A model generated the notes under the pieces. It was not told where the DNA came from, searched no databases, and saw nothing but the letters and a program-made list of their open reading frames with translations. From Chrysomallon squamiferum (lineage: Eukaryota > Mollusca > Gastropoda > Neomphalida > Peltospiridae), in assembly GCA_012295275.1 (NCBI GenBank), contig CM022667.1, positions 13,569,416-13,633,415 on the forward strand: 64,000 nt of DNA. Reading direction: 5' to 3'. Both the position numbers and the translations under genes were made by a program. This document shows positions 60,861 through 64,000 of this stretch, piece by piece. Position 1 is the stretch's first letter, and the number at the start of each line of letters is the position of its first letter.

Positions 60861-61262
60861 ATGTAATGAAATAAATCAGTGAGTGTGTTATATTTTCATT
60901 TAGGTGAATGGTAGTGATTTAAAACTGAATTTTTCTTTTTTTAATTTTTTTTTTCATTATTAGTTTCAAATTTAAAACTGTATGGAAATTGTCTGAAATC
61001 AATGAACAGTCAAACGGTAGCAGCAACAGCGACAACAATAATAATAATAACAATACTAATAAAGATAAAGAAGAAAAAACAAAATAATTAAAACAGTGCA
61101 AAATAAAATATGTAAATGCGAAGAACATACATATGTTACACATATGCTATAACAAAGCTTTTGTTCGATTTAAGTCGTTTTTATCGAATCACTTCTACAA
61201 CAAAAATTCACCTTCCTTGTCAAAATAATAAACGATTTGTTATTTAGTTATTTATTTATTCA

Positions 61263-61323
<61 letters not shown>

Positions 61324-61846
61324 GATTGATTGATTGATTGACTGATTGATTCTTATATTTATTTACGTATTTATTTATTTATTTTTATTTCATTTTTTTT
61401 TTCATTTCAATTTTATCCACACACACGAAATATATCATGAGTTTATAGTGTATTTAATCCCCTCTGTTATTATGTAATCACATATATTTCATAAATAAAC
61501 AATTAGAGCGAGCGATATTGACTTAAATTGTAAAATATTTCATTGACTATTTTTCAGTATATTTTTCTGCACATAATACAAAAAAGAAAAACAATAACAA
61601 ATAAATAAATATATAATGGTATCGTATTTCCGAGATCTATTGGGGTTTACTATTTTCAGGCATTTGATAATTCTCTTGTTAACACAACACCAAACATATC
61701 GACTGAAGTTGTGTGCATCTATACTCGAATTTCATTCTGTTGGAAAGGTTATCAGTATTTAATACGAACCAGCTTAAGCAAGACACAGTATAGTACGAAT
61801 TATTATACTGGTCAGTTTGGGTGAATTTCGTTCATATTTGCCAGAG
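60861..61846. other. Intergenic DNA, 5' flank of gene E
   Basis: (TTA)n 61267-61322 followed by GATT units, T-rich stretch 61360-61410, otherwise AT-rich. No exon is seen. The E promoter does not carry the type 1 TATA block. Confidence 0.5.
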
Positions 61847-62069
61847 ATGCACTACTCACCATTTATTTTGTTGGTAGCATTTGTAATCTGTAGCCACGGT
61901 AACGAGAGGTATGTAATATCTGAGTTTATATGTTGTTAACTATATGTGAGGACAGAGATAAAATTTACAACAAAGATATTGCAATAGGAGAAATGTGTCG
62001 TTATAAAATCAAATCAACTTTTTATTGATTGATTGATTTTAATTTTATTAAAAAAATAATAATAATAAC

Positions 62070-62105
<36 letters not shown>

Positions 62106-62169
62106 TAATAATTTAATAACATTTTTAAGATAAAATTATTATTTCTATTATTATTATTATTATCATTGA

Positions 62170-62217
<48 letters not shown>

Positions 62218-63419
62218 CATCATCATCATCATCATCATCCTCATCACAGATGCAAAAAGACAACGACGTGGATTAAAAATCCTAGTTTTAAGAATGTTGA
62301 TATAACCAAGGCTCTCATATCTTCTGCTGAAAGAATAACATCACAGGCGTATTGTGGGATACGATGCTTACATAATTCTTCCTGTGTTTGGTTTTCGTAC
62401 AACGTGTATGGAACTTGTCGTCTGCATTATTTGAGATTTATGAATCCAACAAGCTTTTCACTTTCACCTGGCTGGACGCACTTTTACCTTAGTGCAGGTA
62501 CAAACACACACACGCACACACACACAAACACACGCACACATACACATAAAAAATACCTTAAATTCATTAAACACACACACACACACAGACAATATTAATA
62601 ATAAGAAAACAAAAACGTATTATTGTAAATATATTTGTAGGATTGTAAAGAAATTTATAGAACTATTCTTGTAACAAAAATTAGTCGATATATGACATTA
62701 CTGTAAGGATTATTCTTAATTCTGAAAACGAATTACTATTTTAAAACTATAAAATTATTACAGGTTCCTGTCCAGTGGAAGATGGGTTTGTTTATCTGGA
62801 CAAACTGAATCTATGTTTCAAAGTATTCACCGATCAGAAAAATTTTTCTGAAGCACGTGACGCCTGCAGTCAGATAGGTTCAAGACTGATTTCACTGGAC
62901 ACGGAAGAGAAAAACACAGCTGTTGGTAACTACATAGCAGCAAACTTAGGTAGGAACATAAATATTGATATACAACTACTACTACACTATAATCAACTAT
63001 TTGATTTACTTTGACAAAAAAAACTTCGGTAATAAATACGGTATTTTTTTACCAGTTGTAAGTAAATGCATTTTCAATTAATCATTATTATTATTATTGT
63101 TATTATTATTATTGTTGTTGTTGTTGTTGTTGTTGTTTTTTTTCGTTGTCGATGTTTTTATTGTCGGAATTTTTATTATTTCTGTTATTATTATTCAGTC
63201 ACAAATCTGTTTTTATACATCGGACTGACTGATGAAGTTACAGAAGACGTGTATGTTTGGCAGAACGGAGTTCAGGCAGTGTTTTTCAGCTGGGCACCCG
63301 GTGAACCTCACAGTAATAATCTGAACGAGGACTTTGTTATGTTACGTTTACAATGGAACACATGGCATGATATGACCGGTTCTACAATAGGAGATTACAT
63401 TTGTGAGAAACCAATGTGA
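61847..63419 (+). CDS. Secreted PAN/apple-CTLD lectin, type 3, gene E
   Basis: Exons 61847-61908 (62 nt), 62250-62497, 62764-62949, 63199-63419; GT-AG introns, phases 2-1-1; 717 coding nt, 238 residues. Signal peptide MHYSPFILLVAF. PAN-like module: YCGIRC, VWFSYNVYGTC, GWTHFYLS. CTLD: SCPVEDGFVYLD, ARDACSQIG, LYIGLTDEV, GEPHSNN, WHDMTG, YICEKPM. Both inner-loop cysteines are missing (EDF for EDC and MTGS for FDCT), while the outer Cys pair is kept, so the disulfide was lost as a unit. EPH replaces EPN/QPD. This is the only type 3 gene with its own signal exon. Intron 1 ends in TAT/CAT tracts near the acceptor; intron 2 has CA runs; intron 3 has TTG/TTA runs. Secreted; probably a binding protein with a changed or calcium-independent site. 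Confidence 0.85.
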
Positions 63420-64000
63420 TCTTCTGTATTGCAGATGACACTAACAAAACCAGTTCATTCATTTTTTAATCTTTTACGATCCAGTAATTTATAAATTGTG
63501 TCGTCAATCATGATTATTATGACGATTCTGATGGTTATGATGTGGTTGATTAAAATAAAATAGTTGTCTAAAACAGAGTTACTCATTCCTTCATCAAAAT
63601 GTTTCATCGCCAAGAGCATTTCATGAATTAAAAATTCAGAGCAGGAATAGTTGTAGTTCAGAAGCAACAATTAATTAATTACATTTCTAGTGTTCCTGCT
63701 CTACTAAAAACATGTCAACTTAAACAGCAAAAAATGTAAGTAAATTATTTGTAACGTTGTCAGTTACTTCCGATTACTTTAAACGTAACCCGATGGTAAG
63801 TAGGAAATAATCAGCACTTGTTTCCATCATTTTATAATTAAATCAAACATTTAGTCAAGGAACGTTATTCAGAAGTAAAATAAATGTAATTAAACTTTGA
63901 AATCGTTAATGTCAAAAGAAACATGACAAATGGATGTAAAGAAAATTACAATTACAAACGATAGTTTATTTATTTACATATGGCAAAATAGAAAGTAGCA
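63420..64000. other. 3' flank of gene E, possible start of another unit
   Basis: Sequence is related to 34538-35100, including the CTACTAAAAACATGT repeat near 63700 and a diverged version of the beginning of units A and B (63810-63900). No exon before the window ends. Confidence 0.55.

Overview
This window is AT-rich animal DNA. Genes are split by phased GT-AG introns, trinucleotide microsatellites are dense, and many secreted-lectin genes are related to one another. The gene content (PAN/apple-like plus C-type lectin domains) and a decayed tyrosine-recombinase retroelement suggest a marine or aquatic invertebrate, most likely a lophotrochozoan such as a mollusc. That placement is inference, because no species-specific marker is visible. 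I see no bacterial-type genes, tRNA, rRNA or CRISPR.

Every recognisable host gene belongs to one family with four coding exons: (1) a signal-peptide exon of 68 nt (62 nt in one gene), (2) a 248-nt exon encoding a cysteine-rich PAN/apple-like module, and (3) a 186-nt exon (176-177 nt in a subfamily) followed by (4) a 200-221-nt exon, which together encode one C-type lectin-like domain (CTLD). Intron phases are always 2-1-1. Intact proteins are about 238-240 residues, secreted and not membrane-anchored. I distinguish type 1 (signal begins MKxFLI), type 2 (signal begins MQNTF) and type 3 (signal begins MHYSPF in the only complete copy).

Layout. Unit A (1-16440): type 1 gene A1 (+), broken type 2 gene A2 (-), a CTLD relic (-), type 1 gene A3 (-), and the first exon of a type 2 gene (+) cut by a 200-N gap (16441-16640). 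Unit C (16641-33074) is an inverted copy: retroelement fragment, CTLD relic, broken type 2 gene (-), broken type 1 gene C3 (+), relic, and a type 2 first exon at 32507. The inverted homology stops inside a PAN exon at about 33074 and runs into a type 3 gene, which creates a chimeric gene (32507-34537). Unit B (34971-about 57690) repeats A almost base for base and continues further: B1 (+), B2 (-, broken), relic, B3 (-), B4 (+, stop codon in exon 3), relic, and a longer tyrosine-recombinase element (57240-58476). After that come an orphan CTLD exon (58938-59158), a dead type 1 remnant (60327-60860) and an intact type 3 gene E (61847-63419). The sequence after E resembles the sequence after the chimeric gene, so a further unit may begin at the right edge.

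Taken together this is a rapidly rearranging cluster of secreted recognition-type lectins. Copies differ at the residues that normally set calcium and sugar binding (EPS, EPN, EPD, QPN, EPH). All four type 2 copies with a visible exon 3 carry a lesion in that exon, a phase 1-1 exon that in three of them, and in type 1, could be skipped without changing frame. The introns on either side of exon 3 in type 1 genes carry mutually complementary AAT/ATT tracts. A and B may be two loci or two alleles placed side by side by the assembler; the sequence alone cannot decide.
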